From Halorientalis sp. IM1011 (GTDB lineage: Archaea > Halobacteriota > Halobacteria > Halobacteriales > Haloarculaceae): a DNA stretch of 64,000 nt. The DNA lies in the NCBI RefSeq assembly GCF_001989615.1, contig NZ_CP019067.1:806001-870000 (forward strand), written 5' to 3'. Below are positions 51,446-60,155 of the stretch, piece after piece (the first letter of the stretch is position 1; each line of letters opens with the position of its first letter). The translations under genes and the position numbers were made by a program. A model generated the notes under the pieces. The model ran no database searches and was not told the origin of the DNA. It saw only the letters and a list, made by a program, of their open reading frames with translations.

Positions 51446-51675
51446 TGGTCGGAAGGCGAATGCTATCCGGGCAGGTTATGACCTGAAAATTCCCGGACAG
51501 TCGTGGGTAGCGAATACATTACGACGAAACTTATTTAAACATTTCGATGGCGTGTGCTATCCCCCGGGTAAAGCAGTCTACGTGTCTAATCTCGGCCGGT
51601 TACCTAGGGTATTAATACGTTGGTACGGTGTGACATCCCTGGCACGACAGCGAGAAACTGTATCGGCCGTGGGGC
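51446..51675. other. AT-rich region upstream of second TFB
   Basis: 230 bp with no gene. It contains AT-rich stretches (TTATTTAAAC at 51531-51540; palindrome GTATTAATAC at 51610-51619), one CTAG, and probably the TFB promoter with a long or multiple leader. The acyltransferase gene ends at its far edge. Confidence 0.5.
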
Positions 51676-52989
51676 TCACTCGATAGCCTGCTCGACGTGG
51701 TCGACGACGTAGTCGGCGAACTCCTCGCCGGCCTGCTGGCTGAACTGGCTGCGCAGGTACCGGAAGGAGAGGTTGACCTCGCCCTGGAATGTGGCGACGC
51801 CGATAGCGACCGGCGTCCCCCGCCAGGCCGGGGGAGAGAACCACGGCCGTTCCTCGGCGTCCGGTTCCAGCGAGGGCATCGCGGGAATCCGCCCGAGGTT
51901 CGACAGCATCGCGGTGTCGAGCAGGCGGCGACCGGGGCCACGGAGCAGACGGGGAAGCTGGCGTTTCAGCTCCACCGGCGTCCCCGGCGGCAACATCTCC
52001 AGCATCTTGTAGAGTGCGGCCGCCCGGTCGCGCTCGGTGAGCTCCTCGGTCTGCTCGCCGATCTCCCGGGCCGCCGTCATGTGGTCGGTCCGGTCGCGTG
52101 AGCGGGTCTCGACGCTCTCGAACATCGAGTACATCCCCGCCACCTGGTAGAACCAGTCGTCGGGTCGGAGGTTGACCGGCATCATGACGCTGATCTTCCG
52201 CGCCGATTTGCCGTGGTCCGCGTTCCACTCCTCGATGGCCATGTGCAGGGCCGCCTGCAACACGTCGTTGACGGACACGCCGTCGGGTCGGTCGCCGATC
52301 AGCCGCGCCGTCAGGTCGGCGTCGAGTTTCCGCCGGGAGAACCGCCAGCCGTCCTCGTCGGTGCCTCCGACTTTCGCGATGCGGGTCGGCGAGTCGACCA
52401 CGTTCTGGAGGTGTCGCGTCGCCGAATCGACCACGTTCAGCCCGTCGTCCAGCGACTTGGGCCGCAGGTCGTCGAGCATCGTTCTGGACTCCTGAAAGCT
52501 CACTGAGTCCTGCATCGGCTCGTCACCGCGGTAGGCCTCACAGATGGCCTGTGCGATGCGCAGCGTTCCGACCCCGTCTGCGGCGACGTGGTTCATGCTC
52601 ACGAGCAACCGGTCGCCGCCGTCGATCCCTGCCCCTCGAACGACCAGGAGTCGGAACGGCGGCTGCTCGGTGAGGTCGAACCGCCGGTAGTAGAGCTGGT
52701 TCTGGATCTCCTCCAAGTCCCGGCCTTCGCCGTTTATCTCGCCGACCTCGACCGCGTACTCGTCGTCGGGAATCGACCACTCGAAGCGGGTATCGGAGAG
52801 GTCGCTCGGCCGCTTTCGCGCCCCGGCGATCGGATGGACCGCACAGGCCGTCGCCGCGGCCTCGCCGAGTCTATCCACGTCCACCGTGACCGTCGTCTCC
52901 AGTTCCGCCTGGATGTTCCAGGGCTGGAACTCGTGTTCGATGTGATGGACCGACTCCTCGATCATCGAGAACGGCACTGTCGTGCTCAC
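51676..52989 (-). CDS. condensation-domain-type acyltransferase (WS/DGAT, PapA or CAT-like fold)
   Basis: 437 residues. The family hallmark appears as NHVAADGVG (about residues 133-141), preceded by YYRRFDLTEQPPFRLLVVRG, a typical strand pair before the active site. A second-half segment PVNLRPDDWFYQVAGMYSMF matches the usual xxVNLRP region of these acyltransferases. The first His of HHxxxDG is Asn here, but the catalytic His and Asp are present. It would transfer an acyl group between thioesters and an alcohol or amine. GTG 52989 is chosen; ATG 52965 is possible. No carrier-protein gene is adjacent. Confidence 0.85.
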   Translation of the reverse strand: MSTTVPFSMIEESVHHIEHEFQPWNIQAELETTVTVDVDRLGEAAATACAVHPIAGARKRPSDLSDTRFEWSIPDDEYAVEVGEINGEGRDLEEIQNQLYYRRFDLTEQPPFRLLVVRGAGIDGGDRLLVSMNHVAADGVGTLRIAQAICEAYRGDEPMQDSVSFQESRTMLDDLRPKSLDDGLNVVDSATRHLQNVVDSPTRIAKVGGTDEDGWRFSRRKLDADLTARLIGDRPDGVSVNDVLQAALHMAIEEWNADHGKSARKISVMMPVNLRPDDWFYQVAGMYSMFESVETRSRDRTDHMTAAREIGEQTEELTERDRAAALYKMLEMLPPGTPVELKRQLPRLLRGPGRRLLDTAMLSNLGRIPAMPSLEPDAEERPWFSPPAWRGTPVAIGVATFQGEVNLSFRYLRSQFSQQAGEEFADYVVDHVEQAIE

Positions 52990-53014
52990 CGGTTCTCACC
53001 CCGTTTCTGACCCC

Positions 53015-53039
53015 ACATATCTGAGTCACGTTCGTGACT
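53015..53039 (-). promoter_or_regulatory. promoter with perfect dyad upstream of the acyltransferase
   Basis: TATA-like AGATATGTGG (53013-53022 on the minus strand) about 28 bp before the GTG start. Directly upstream is a perfect 7-bp inverted repeat, AGTCACG-TT-CGTGACT (53024-53039). A further ATTCACG half-site lies at about 53048-53054. Position just upstream of the TATA element suits an activator or a BRE-blocking repressor. Confidence 0.55.
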
Positions 53040-53137
53040 ACACATAAATTCACGACAATCGGCCCGGTTTTTGGGTGCGGAGTGGTCGAGCGCCCGCTCA
53101 CGCAATTCATTAGGTCACCCCACCCCGAGCGGGAGGC

Positions 53138-53644
53138 ATGCGCGTCGCAGTCGGCAGCGAGAATCCGGTGAAGGTGGCCGCGACCGAGCGGGCGCTCCCC
53201 GACGCCTCCGCCGAACCCGTCGACGTGGCGTCGGGCGTCCCCGAACAGCCCTGCGGGCGCGACCAGACGATCACCGGCGCGCGGAACCGCGCCGCGGCCG
53301 CACTGGAAGCGACGGGGGCGGAGCTTGGGGTCGGCATCGAGGGCGGCGTCGCACACGTCGAGGCCACCGAGGGGCTCTTCCTGATCATGTGGGCCGCCGT
53401 CACCGACGGAGATCGGTGGGGTGTCGGCGGCGGTCCGAGCCTCCGACTGCCCGCACCTGTCGCGGCCCGCGTCGAGGACGGCGACGAACTCGGGCCGGTG
53501 ATGGACGACCTGCTCGACACCGAGAACGTGGCCGAGCGACAGGGTGCGGCAGGGGTGCTCACCGGCGAACGGATCGACCGCGAGTCGTCGCTGGTCCACG
53601 CCGTGGCGAGCGCGGCCGGCCCGTTCGTCACGGATCGGTACTAG
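53138..53644 (+). CDS. DUF84 family inosine/xanthosine triphosphatase
   Basis: 168 residues. RVAVGSENPVKVAATERALP provides the GxxNPxK nucleotide-binding motif. GRDQTITGARNRAAAALEAT and ELGVGIEGGVAHVEATEGLF follow, and FLIMWAAVTDGDRWGVGGG and RQGAAGVLTGERIDRESSLV complete the pattern. These proteins hydrolyse damaged purine nucleoside triphosphates (YjjX-like). A leaderless start is supported by ATTCATTAGG about 28 bp upstream. The TAG stop shares a CTAG with aglD. Confidence 0.92.
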   Translation: MRVAVGSENPVKVAATERALPDASAEPVDVASGVPEQPCGRDQTITGARNRAAAALEATGAELGVGIEGGVAHVEATEGLFLIMWAAVTDGDRWGVGGGPSLRLPAPVAARVEDGDELGPVMDDLLDTENVAERQGAAGVLTGERIDRESSLVHAVASAAGPFVTDRY

Positions 53645-55503
53645 GCGGCTTCGTCGCCGGTTTCGGCGGCGCTCGCGCCCGTCTCACCCTCGGTCTCGGC
53701 GACGGCGGTGGTCAGCGAGACGTTGAGCCAGGCCATCGAGACCAGTCCGCCGGCGACGGTGATCAGGTTCTTGACCGCGTGGTCGACGATAGCGATGCCG
53801 AGCGCGACCAGCGCAGTGAGTTCGGGGACCGCGGTCAGGCCGACGACGATGATGGTGAACGCCCCCTCGTACAGTCCGATCCCGCCGGGCGAGAGCGGCA
53901 GGATTTTCGCGAGGTTCCCGACGGAGACGGCGAAGAACGCGACCGCGGTCAGATACGGCGTCACCGGGATGCCGAAGGCCGCGAACACGATCAGCGCGGT
54001 CACCACGTCCAGCGTCCAGATGGCGAGGCTCCCGACACCGACCCGGAGGAAGGCCCCGCGGTCGCTGATCACCCGTTCGACGTCGCCGACGAACCGCTCG
54101 ATCACGCCCGCGACGTACTCGGCGTAGGAGTCGTTGCTGATGGCGCGGACCCCCCGCCGCACGAGGTTGGTGTCCCGGCGAGCGTTGACGACGATGACTA
54201 CCACCGCGAGGATGGCGACCAGTCCGACGCCGGCCGCAACACCCATCGCGGTCTCGGCCGCTGCCGCAGGGTTCAGCGTCTCGCCGCCGATGGTGATCGT
54301 CCCCACGTCCGCGGCGATGGCCGCGACCACCTCGTCGGTCCCGCCGGTCGCCACGAGGCCGAGGAGGACGGTCCCCCCGAGTACCGTGATCGACAGCAGG
54401 TCGAACACGCGCTCGACGGCCAGCGACGCGAACCCGGTGGGGTAGGGAATCGACCGGCGAGCCTTCACGACGTAAGCCCGCACCGCGTCGCCGGCCCGCG
54501 CCGGGAACACGAGGTTGCCGGTCTGACTGATGAATATCGCCCCCGTCAGGAACCACGTGTCACCGTCGTAGTCCAGCCGCGACAGGATATCCCGGTAGCG
54601 CAGGCCGCGGAGCGGCCACGAGAGGAGATAGACCACCCCCGAGAGGGCGACCAGCGCCGGATCGGCCCCCGTGATCGCATCCAGCACCGCCGCGGGCTCC
54701 AGATAGACCAGCATCAGCGCCAGCGCGACGAATACGAGCACCGACCCGGCGGTCATGCTCACCCGCCGCGTCAGGCGGGGGCTCACCGACACCTGCCACC
54801 ACGTCCGGAGTATCTGACTGCCCATTCCGAACACGTCCCGTACGAGGTCGACCTTCGAGTCGCCCTGTGGCGTCCACTCGACGGGAAACTCCGCGACGCG
54901 GTAGCCCGCTCGCTGGGCCCGGACGAGTACTTCGGTGTCCCAGAACCAGTGTTCGTCCTCCACGTCGTCCAGCAGGGAAAGCAGGGCCTCGCGGTCGAAG
55001 GCCTTGAACCCGCACTGGTGATCGAGCAGATCCGACCGCAGGAACAGGCGAACCAGCCGGTTGTACCCCTTCGAAGGGATGCCCCGCTTGGCGGGCCGGT
55101 CGGCGTCGGCCCCGGGGACCCACCGCGACCCGGTCGCCACGTCGAACTCGTCGGATCGGACGCGCTCGACCAGTTCTTCGAGGTGGCGCATGTCCGTCGC
55201 GAGGTCGGTGTCGAAGTAGACGAGCGTCTCACCCTCGCTGGCACGGAAGGCCGCTTCGAGGGCCTTCCCACGACCGAGGCGCTCGTCGCTGTGGAAGTGG
55301 CGGACGCGCTCGTCGTCGCTGGCTAGTCGCTCGGCGATCTCGGGCGTCCGGTCCGCACAGCCGTCCTCGGCGACGATCACCTCGAAGGACTCGGCTGGGA
55401 GAAAGGATTCGAGCGTCTCGAGGGTAATCTCGACCGTGTCCTCCAGTGTCTCCGCCTCGTTGTAGGCGGGGAGGACGACGCTCACCTCCCGGCTCGGACT
55501 CAT
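53641..55503 (-). CDS. aglD: AglD-type glycosyltransferase fused to a flippase-like membrane domain
   Basis: 620 residues. The N-terminal 240 residues are a GT2 glycosyltransferase: VSVVLPAYNEAETLEDTVEI, a DTD metal site in LVYFDTDLATDMRH, and CGFKAFDREALLSLLDDVED. The rest is a multi-pass lysylphosphatidylglycerol-synthase-type membrane domain with about eight helices. In Haloferax AglD has exactly this build and adds the last sugar of the N-linked glycan via dolichol phosphate. The zim-like gene nearby matches the Haloferax neighbourhood as I recall it. ATG 55503 gives MSPSREVSVV. Confidence 0.9.
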   Translation of the reverse strand: MSPSREVSVVLPAYNEAETLEDTVEITLETLESFLPAESFEVIVAEDGCADRTPEIAERLASDDERVRHFHSDERLGRGKALEAAFRASEGETLVYFDTDLATDMRHLEELVERVRSDEFDVATGSRWVPGADADRPAKRGIPSKGYNRLVRLFLRSDLLDHQCGFKAFDREALLSLLDDVEDEHWFWDTEVLVRAQRAGYRVAEFPVEWTPQGDSKVDLVRDVFGMGSQILRTWWQVSVSPRLTRRVSMTAGSVLVFVALALMLVYLEPAAVLDAITGADPALVALSGVVYLLSWPLRGLRYRDILSRLDYDGDTWFLTGAIFISQTGNLVFPARAGDAVRAYVVKARRSIPYPTGFASLAVERVFDLLSITVLGGTVLLGLVATGGTDEVVAAIAADVGTITIGGETLNPAAAAETAMGVAAGVGLVAILAVVVIVVNARRDTNLVRRGVRAISNDSYAEYVAGVIERFVGDVERVISDRGAFLRVGVGSLAIWTLDVVTALIVFAAFGIPVTPYLTAVAFFAVSVGNLAKILPLSPGGIGLYEGAFTIIVVGLTAVPELTALVALGIAIVDHAVKNLITVAGGLVSMAWLNVSLTTAVAETEGETGASAAETGDEAA

Positions 55504-55706
55504 TGCCCGTCCTTCCACCAGCGCGCAAAAGTACCTTCTGTTAGCCCACGGGACCGGCCCCCGATCCCGACAACCCGACCCGGCCCGAACCGCCACCGCA
55601 CCTGGGCCGCCCGGGCAGGACTGCCACCGGAAAAACCGGTCCAGTCTGTTCTTTCGGAACGGGAACCGCCGTCACTTTTTCACGTCCCCGGGACGCACCC
55701 CTATAC

Positions 55707-55892
55707 ATGAACGAGGCGTTCGTTCAACTCCTGTGTCCCGACTGTGAGAAAGACTGGGAAGCGACGCCGACCGATCTCCCGGCCGCCGACGCGGAATTTT
55801 CCTGTCCGGACTGTGGAACCGAGCGCCGGACCGCCGAGTTCATGCGCACCGATCGCGATCTGGAAGTCCTCAAGGAGATGCAGACGGCCTGA
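55707..55892 (+). CDS. small zinc-ribbon protein
   Basis: 61 residues. Two CxxC pairs, LLCPDCEKDW and FSCPDCGTER, would bind one zinc; the C-terminal helix ends LEVLKEMQTA. A CTATACA sequence just before the ATG and AT-rich DNA upstream suggest its own promoter. Function unknown; similar minimal zinc fingers in haloarchaea are often essential or regulatory microproteins. Confidence 0.82.
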   Translation: MNEAFVQLLCPDCEKDWEATPTDLPAADAEFSCPDCGTERRTAEFMRTDRDLEVLKEMQTA

Positions 55893-55912
55893 GCGTCCCC
55901 TGACCGGTTCGC

Positions 55913-57634
55913 TCAGTCCGCACTCTCGCGACTCCCGACCGTCAGGAACCTGTCGAGATCGATCTCCGCGCTCACCTCGCCGACCGACTCGTGTGGCCGG
56001 TCGACGACGATGTCCCCTGCGGTCCGTTTCCCGATTCCCGGAATCTCGGTCAGCTCGTCCATCGAGGCGGCGTTCAGGTCGAGCGGGTAGGGCACCCCCG
56101 ACACCGACCGATAACCGTGGCCCGTGACCGCCACGTCGACGGTCCGCCCGAGGTCGCGCTCGCCCGGAATCCCCACCAGCAGCGGGTAGGTTCCCAGTTG
56201 CCGGCCGAAGGTGTAGCCGTCCTCGTGGTACTCCAGATGCACGTCCGGCAGGACCGTCCCCGGCGGGGCCACCCGCTGGAGCATCGGGTTGTCGATGGTC
56301 TCCCGGACCTCGCTTTTGTACTGTTTGAACTGCTGTTTGTGGTCCTTGGCGATCTCCGCGCCGGTGTCGGCCATGTCGGTCCCCTCGAAGGCCATCACCT
56401 GCCGGATGTTGACCCGCCGGAGCATCAGCCCCTCGTCGTACACCCGCTGGAGGAACGCCTTGTTGTGCTCGAAGGTCTCCGTCCGCTCGCCCTTCAGCCC
56501 GTGGACGAGGTTGATCCCGGGCAGGAGCTTCGGGAGTCGCGGCGAGGCGTCGTCTCCGAAGTTGGGCGCTGAGTCCGGGTCACCACCGGGTCTGAAGCCC
56601 GCTTCCTCGTTGACGATCTTCACCGCCTCGAAACACTCCTCGGCGGAGACGTTGAGGTTGTTCTCCTCCTGCACGAGCGGATCGGCCGACTCGAGCCCGA
56701 ACGCAGCCGTGTCGCCGGGCGTGTTGTGCTCCGCGATGATCCGGATACCCTCACGAGCCTTCTCCGGCCACTTCACGACCGTGATCGGGTTCATGTTGTC
56801 CAGATGGAGCGTATCGAGGTCGGGCGCGACCTCCCTGATGCCGCTGTAGAGGTCCCGGAGGGCGTCGGGGTTGGGTTTCTCGCCGTCGCCGCCGTAGGCG
56901 AGGATGTCGGCCTGCCGGCCGAGTCGGAAGTCGGAGACGCCGTGGTCGGACAGCGCGGCCACCTCGTCGACGACGCTCTCCGGCGGTCTGAAGTCCGGAT
57001 CGCCGTACATCGGTTCCGTACAGAACGAACACCGGTAGGGACAGCCCCGAGAGGTCTCCAGTTCCGCGAGGATGTACTCGGGGTGGTTGGGGTGTTGCTC
57101 GACGACGAACGCGCCCCGTTTCGCCCAGCGAGTCTCCTCCGGAACCCCGCGATAGCGGTCCTCGAACCCCTCTAATCCATTGTGAACGAGGTCGTAGGCC
57201 GCCGCCTCCACGTCGGCCATCGCGAGGAAGTCGAAGTCCAGGTCGTCACGGGCGGTCTCGGAGGCTCCTTCGTTTGCCTCGCCGACGCCGAAGCGGACGG
57301 GGCCGCCGATCATCGAGACGCCCTCGGCGGTCCAGGCGATCTGGCGCACTTCGTCGGGTTCGGCGGGCGTCCCCCCGACGTACTTCCCGGGGACGGTCAT
57401 CCCGCCGACGTAGATCAGCAGATCCGCGTCCTCCACGTCGCGCCATCGCGAGGAGTCGTCCCGGAGCGCGTCGATAGTGTGGTAGGTGATCCGCTCCTCG
57501 GGGACGCCGGCGTCGACCAGCGCCCCGGCGGTGTAGCGCGGATACGTCGAGATGTAGGGCGGCACGCCGAAGTGCGCCGGCTCGTCGACGTAGCCGTCGA
57601 CGATGGTCACGTCGATCTCGGCCGGGTCGGTCAT
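55913..57634 (-). CDS. radical SAM protein with C-terminal helix-hairpin-helix
   Basis: 573 residues from ATG 57634. Residues 1-190 resemble a cobalamin-binding-type N-terminal domain without an obvious His loop (FGVPPYISTYPRYTAGALVD). The radical SAM core begins at ELETSRGCPYRCSFC, with the three Cys at 198, 202 and 205. GMTVPG and IPGINLVHGLKGERTETFEH follow. The C-terminus has LNAASMDELTEIPGIGKRTA, a helix-hairpin-helix usually found in DNA-binding proteins. The substrate is unknown. In haloarchaea this family is conserved next to aglD. Confidence 0.88.
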   Translation of the reverse strand: MTDPAEIDVTIVDGYVDEPAHFGVPPYISTYPRYTAGALVDAGVPEERITYHTIDALRDDSSRWRDVEDADLLIYVGGMTVPGKYVGGTPAEPDEVRQIAWTAEGVSMIGGPVRFGVGEANEGASETARDDLDFDFLAMADVEAAAYDLVHNGLEGFEDRYRGVPEETRWAKRGAFVVEQHPNHPEYILAELETSRGCPYRCSFCTEPMYGDPDFRPPESVVDEVAALSDHGVSDFRLGRQADILAYGGDGEKPNPDALRDLYSGIREVAPDLDTLHLDNMNPITVVKWPEKAREGIRIIAEHNTPGDTAAFGLESADPLVQEENNLNVSAEECFEAVKIVNEEAGFRPGGDPDSAPNFGDDASPRLPKLLPGINLVHGLKGERTETFEHNKAFLQRVYDEGLMLRRVNIRQVMAFEGTDMADTGAEIAKDHKQQFKQYKSEVRETIDNPMLQRVAPPGTVLPDVHLEYHEDGYTFGRQLGTYPLLVGIPGERDLGRTVDVAVTGHGYRSVSGVPYPLDLNAASMDELTEIPGIGKRTAGDIVVDRPHESVGEVSAEIDLDRFLTVGSRESAD

Positions 57635-57746
57635 GCTCGCTCCTTGCCCGCCGACGCGTATAACGGTGTCTGACTCGCCCGATCCCGAGCTTACGATCAT
57701 GGCCCGTTCCCCCACGTTCTTGGGACCGCCCCGCGTACCCTCGGCC

Positions 57747-58574
57747 ATGCCCTCCGCGGTCTCGTGGCGGTACGACTACGGCACCGAGCCGTGGCTCCGC
57801 TGGCTCGTCCGGGCCGGCATGGCCGCCGTCTTCGGCGTCTACGCCGGGATCCTCGCGCTCGGCGTGCTCGGCGTCGTCCTCGTGTTTTTCGTCGGTAGCA
57901 TGGAAGTCCGTCTGTTCGTGCTCCTCCTCGCGCTGATCGGCGGCCCCTTCTCGCTGTTGTACCTCCTGCCGATGATCACCGACGAGTCCCAGCGTAAACT
58001 CCCGTTTACCGGTCGCGAGCCGAGGATTCCCGGCCGGGAACGGGTCGCGACCGGCATCGTTGGCGGCCTGACGCTCGCGGTTGCGATGGTGATCGACGAG
58101 CGACTGGCGCTCGCGCTGTTCGCCGCCGGATTCCTCGCCGGTGTGGTCGGCGTGGTCTGCTCGACACGCGGTGAGATCGATCCCGAGACGGCCACCTACG
58201 CGGACCACTATCGCGAGCGGGACCTCTCGCGGGCCACCGACTTCAGCACACGGTGGATCGGCCCATTCGTGGTCGTCTCCCTCTCGGCGTCCGGACCCGG
58301 GAGTTTCGGGGCGGTTCCCTCGTGGATTCTCGTCCCCGCGACCGTCGCCGACGACGCGACGGCCGCACTCGACGAGATCGTCGCAAAGACCGAGGACGAA
58401 ACGGACCGGGACCCGAATCCCGCGGTCAGGGCGGTCGCCGTGGCCTTCGCCGTCCTGCTGTTCGGGACCGGCGCGGCCGCCGTGACGCAACTTGGCGGGC
58501 CGGTCGGCTGGTGGGCCGCGACGATCATGGGGTTTTTCGGCGTGATCTTCCTCGCCGTCGCTCGGGAGGGATAA
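57747..58574 (+). CDS. multi-pass membrane protein, unknown
   Basis: 275 residues with about six hydrophobic segments (AAVFGVYAGILALGVLGVVL, LFVLLLALIGGPFSLLYLLP, and a C-terminal pair around GWWAATIMGFFGVIFLAVAR). A cytoplasmic loop carries PSAVSWRYDYGTEPWLRW at the N-terminus. ATG 57747 is preferred; the frame upstream lacks hydrophobic or conserved character and would overlap the radical SAM gene start. No family is recognised. Confidence 0.72.
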   Translation: MPSAVSWRYDYGTEPWLRWLVRAGMAAVFGVYAGILALGVLGVVLVFFVGSMEVRLFVLLLALIGGPFSLLYLLPMITDESQRKLPFTGREPRIPGRERVATGIVGGLTLAVAMVIDERLALALFAAGFLAGVVGVVCSTRGEIDPETATYADHYRERDLSRATDFSTRWIGPFVVVSLSASGPGSFGAVPSWILVPATVADDATAALDEIVAKTEDETDRDPNPAVRAVAVAFAVLLFGTGAAAVTQLGGPVGWWAATIMGFFGVIFLAVAREG

Positions 58575-58659
58575 CTGACCGCGTCCCGCAACCGACCGAA
58601 TTCGACCGGCCAACGACCCGCACACATCCATACGGGACGGTCGATCCACTAGTTCGGTC

Positions 58660-59304
58660 ATGGTGATCGACATCGCCTGCGGGATGGAGGTCGACCCCGA
58701 CGATCCCGCCGCCACCGTCGAGTACGAGGGCAAGAGCTACCACTTCTGCTCGGAGGGCTGCAAGGACCACTTCGAGGCCGATCCGGCGCGGTTCGTCGAG
58801 GCCGACTTCCCCTTCCTCCAGGAGATCGAGGGGATGCGAACCACCCGGATGCCCTACGGCGGGACGCCCGGGGAGTTCCACCTCTCGGTGGCCGACGAAC
58901 ACGATCTGGGTGTCGGCGACGAGGTGACGCTGACTCGCCAACTGGGGGAAGACGAGGCCGACCAGTTCGCGAAGATTACGAGCGACACCAACGCACTCCA
59001 CCTCAACGAGGAGTTCGCGGCCCGGACGCGCTTCGGCGGGCGCATCCTCCACGGGACGCTCGTCGCGGGCCTCATCAGCGCCGCGCTCGCCGCGTTCCCC
59101 GGGATGACGATCTACCTCGACCAGCATCTGGAGTTCGTCGCTCCCGCATCGATGGGCGACACCTACACCGCGCGGTGTACCGTCGTCGACGAACTCGCGA
59201 AGGGGCGCTACCGCGTCTCGACCCGGGTCGAGAACGGCGACGGCGACATCGTCGTTCAGGGGACCGCCACGATCCTCATCGACGAGATGCCGACTCAGAC
59301 GTAG
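58660..59304 (+). CDS. YHS domain fused to MaoC-like hydratase
   Basis: 214 residues. Residues 1-45 form a YHS metal-binding domain (VIDIACGMEVDPDDPAATVE, CSEGCKDHFEADPARFV, with three Cys). Residues 75-210 are a MaoC/hotdog domain with the hydratase-2 motif ITSDTNALHLNEEFAARTRF, GRILHGTLVAGLISAAL, containing the catalytic Asp and His. R-specific enoyl-CoA hydratases of this type feed polyhydroxyalkanoate or beta-oxidation pathways. The metal-binding N-terminus is unusual for the fold. Convergent overlap with the DUF429 gene is 10 bp. Confidence 0.88.
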   Translation: MVIDIACGMEVDPDDPAATVEYEGKSYHFCSEGCKDHFEADPARFVEADFPFLQEIEGMRTTRMPYGGTPGEFHLSVADEHDLGVGDEVTLTRQLGEDEADQFAKITSDTNALHLNEEFAARTRFGGRILHGTLVAGLISAALAAFPGMTIYLDQHLEFVAPASMGDTYTARCTVVDELAKGRYRVSTRVENGDGDIVVQGTATILIDEMPTQT

Positions 59305-60086
59305 ATGTGCCCCTCGGTCGAGTCCCACGACCGATCCGGCTCGAAGTCGGCCTCGCGGGCGCGGTAGGTCGCGAGCGCCGCGACCACCGCGTCAAGTGCG
59401 TCCCCGCCAGCGTCGTCGATCAACTCGGCCCGGACCCCCTGCGAGAAGACCAGCGGCGTCTCGGCTTCCAGTCCCTCGACGATGGTCCGCCGCCGGTCGC
59501 GAGCGGGTTCGCCGCCGTCCTTGTACTCGGCGGCGGGCAGGTCGCAACTGGCCAGCGTCGCCGCGGGGTAGACCTCACAGAGGGACACCTCGCCGCCGTC
59601 CTGCATCGGACGGACGGCCACCGCGTCGGCGCGGGAAAGGGGCGCGAGCACGTCCCGGATCCCGTAGAAGGTCTGCTTCCAGACGTGGCTCCCGTAGGGG
59701 CAGAGCGCCCCGACGGGGCCGTCGGTCTCGCGGCGGAGGTCGGCCCGCTCGCCGTCGGTCGCCTCGCGGGCCCGTGATCGGCACTCGGCCTGAAATTCGT
59801 CGGCGTCGGTCGCGGCCGTGGCGACCCACTCGACGCTGGCGGCCCAGGTGTCGCGGTCGTGGACGGGCGCGGGCACGCCGAAGGGGAAATCGAGCCCGAC
59901 GGTCTCGGCCGTCCGGAGGAATTCGGTCAGGCGGCCGAGACAGGGTGTGCGCTCGGCGACGCCGAAGCGGTCGGCGGCCGACTCGCAGGTTTCGATCCGG
60001 AGTTCGTCCCCGTCAACGGCGGCCTCGGCGATCCAGATTCCATGGCCGGCCTGGGCCGCGCCGCTGAAGTCGACGCCGTGGAGCAT
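59295..60086 (-). CDS. DUF429 family (predicted RNase H-like) protein
   Basis: 263 residues from ATG 60086. MLHGVDFSGAAQAGHGIWIA has the acidic strand expected for an RNase H-like fold, and later acids lie in VGLDFPFGVP, EVYPAATLASCDLP and DALDAVVAALATYRA. DUF429 is predicted to be a nuclease, biochemically uncharacterised. The alternative ATG at 60113 adds nine residues. It is divergent from the zinc-ribbon/Hsp20 pair. Confidence 0.85.
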   Translation of the reverse strand: MLHGVDFSGAAQAGHGIWIAEAAVDGDELRIETCESAADRFGVAERTPCLGRLTEFLRTAETVGLDFPFGVPAPVHDRDTWAASVEWVATAATDADEFQAECRSRAREATDGERADLRRETDGPVGALCPYGSHVWKQTFYGIRDVLAPLSRADAVAVRPMQDGGEVSLCEVYPAATLASCDLPAAEYKDGGEPARDRRRTIVEGLEAETPLVFSQGVRAELIDDAGGDALDAVVAALATYRAREADFEPDRSWDSTEGHIYV

Positions 60087-60155
60087 ACCCGGGAATGGGC
60101 GCGACGGGTGCAAAAAGCCGGGGCTTTGATAGGCGCGGCGGCCCTACCGGTGGGT

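Noticed and set aside
53071-55326. Open frame of 751 codons opposite aglD
   Set aside because: GC-rich antisense shadow; Arg/Gly/Asp-rich translation without any fold, overlapping two recognised genes.
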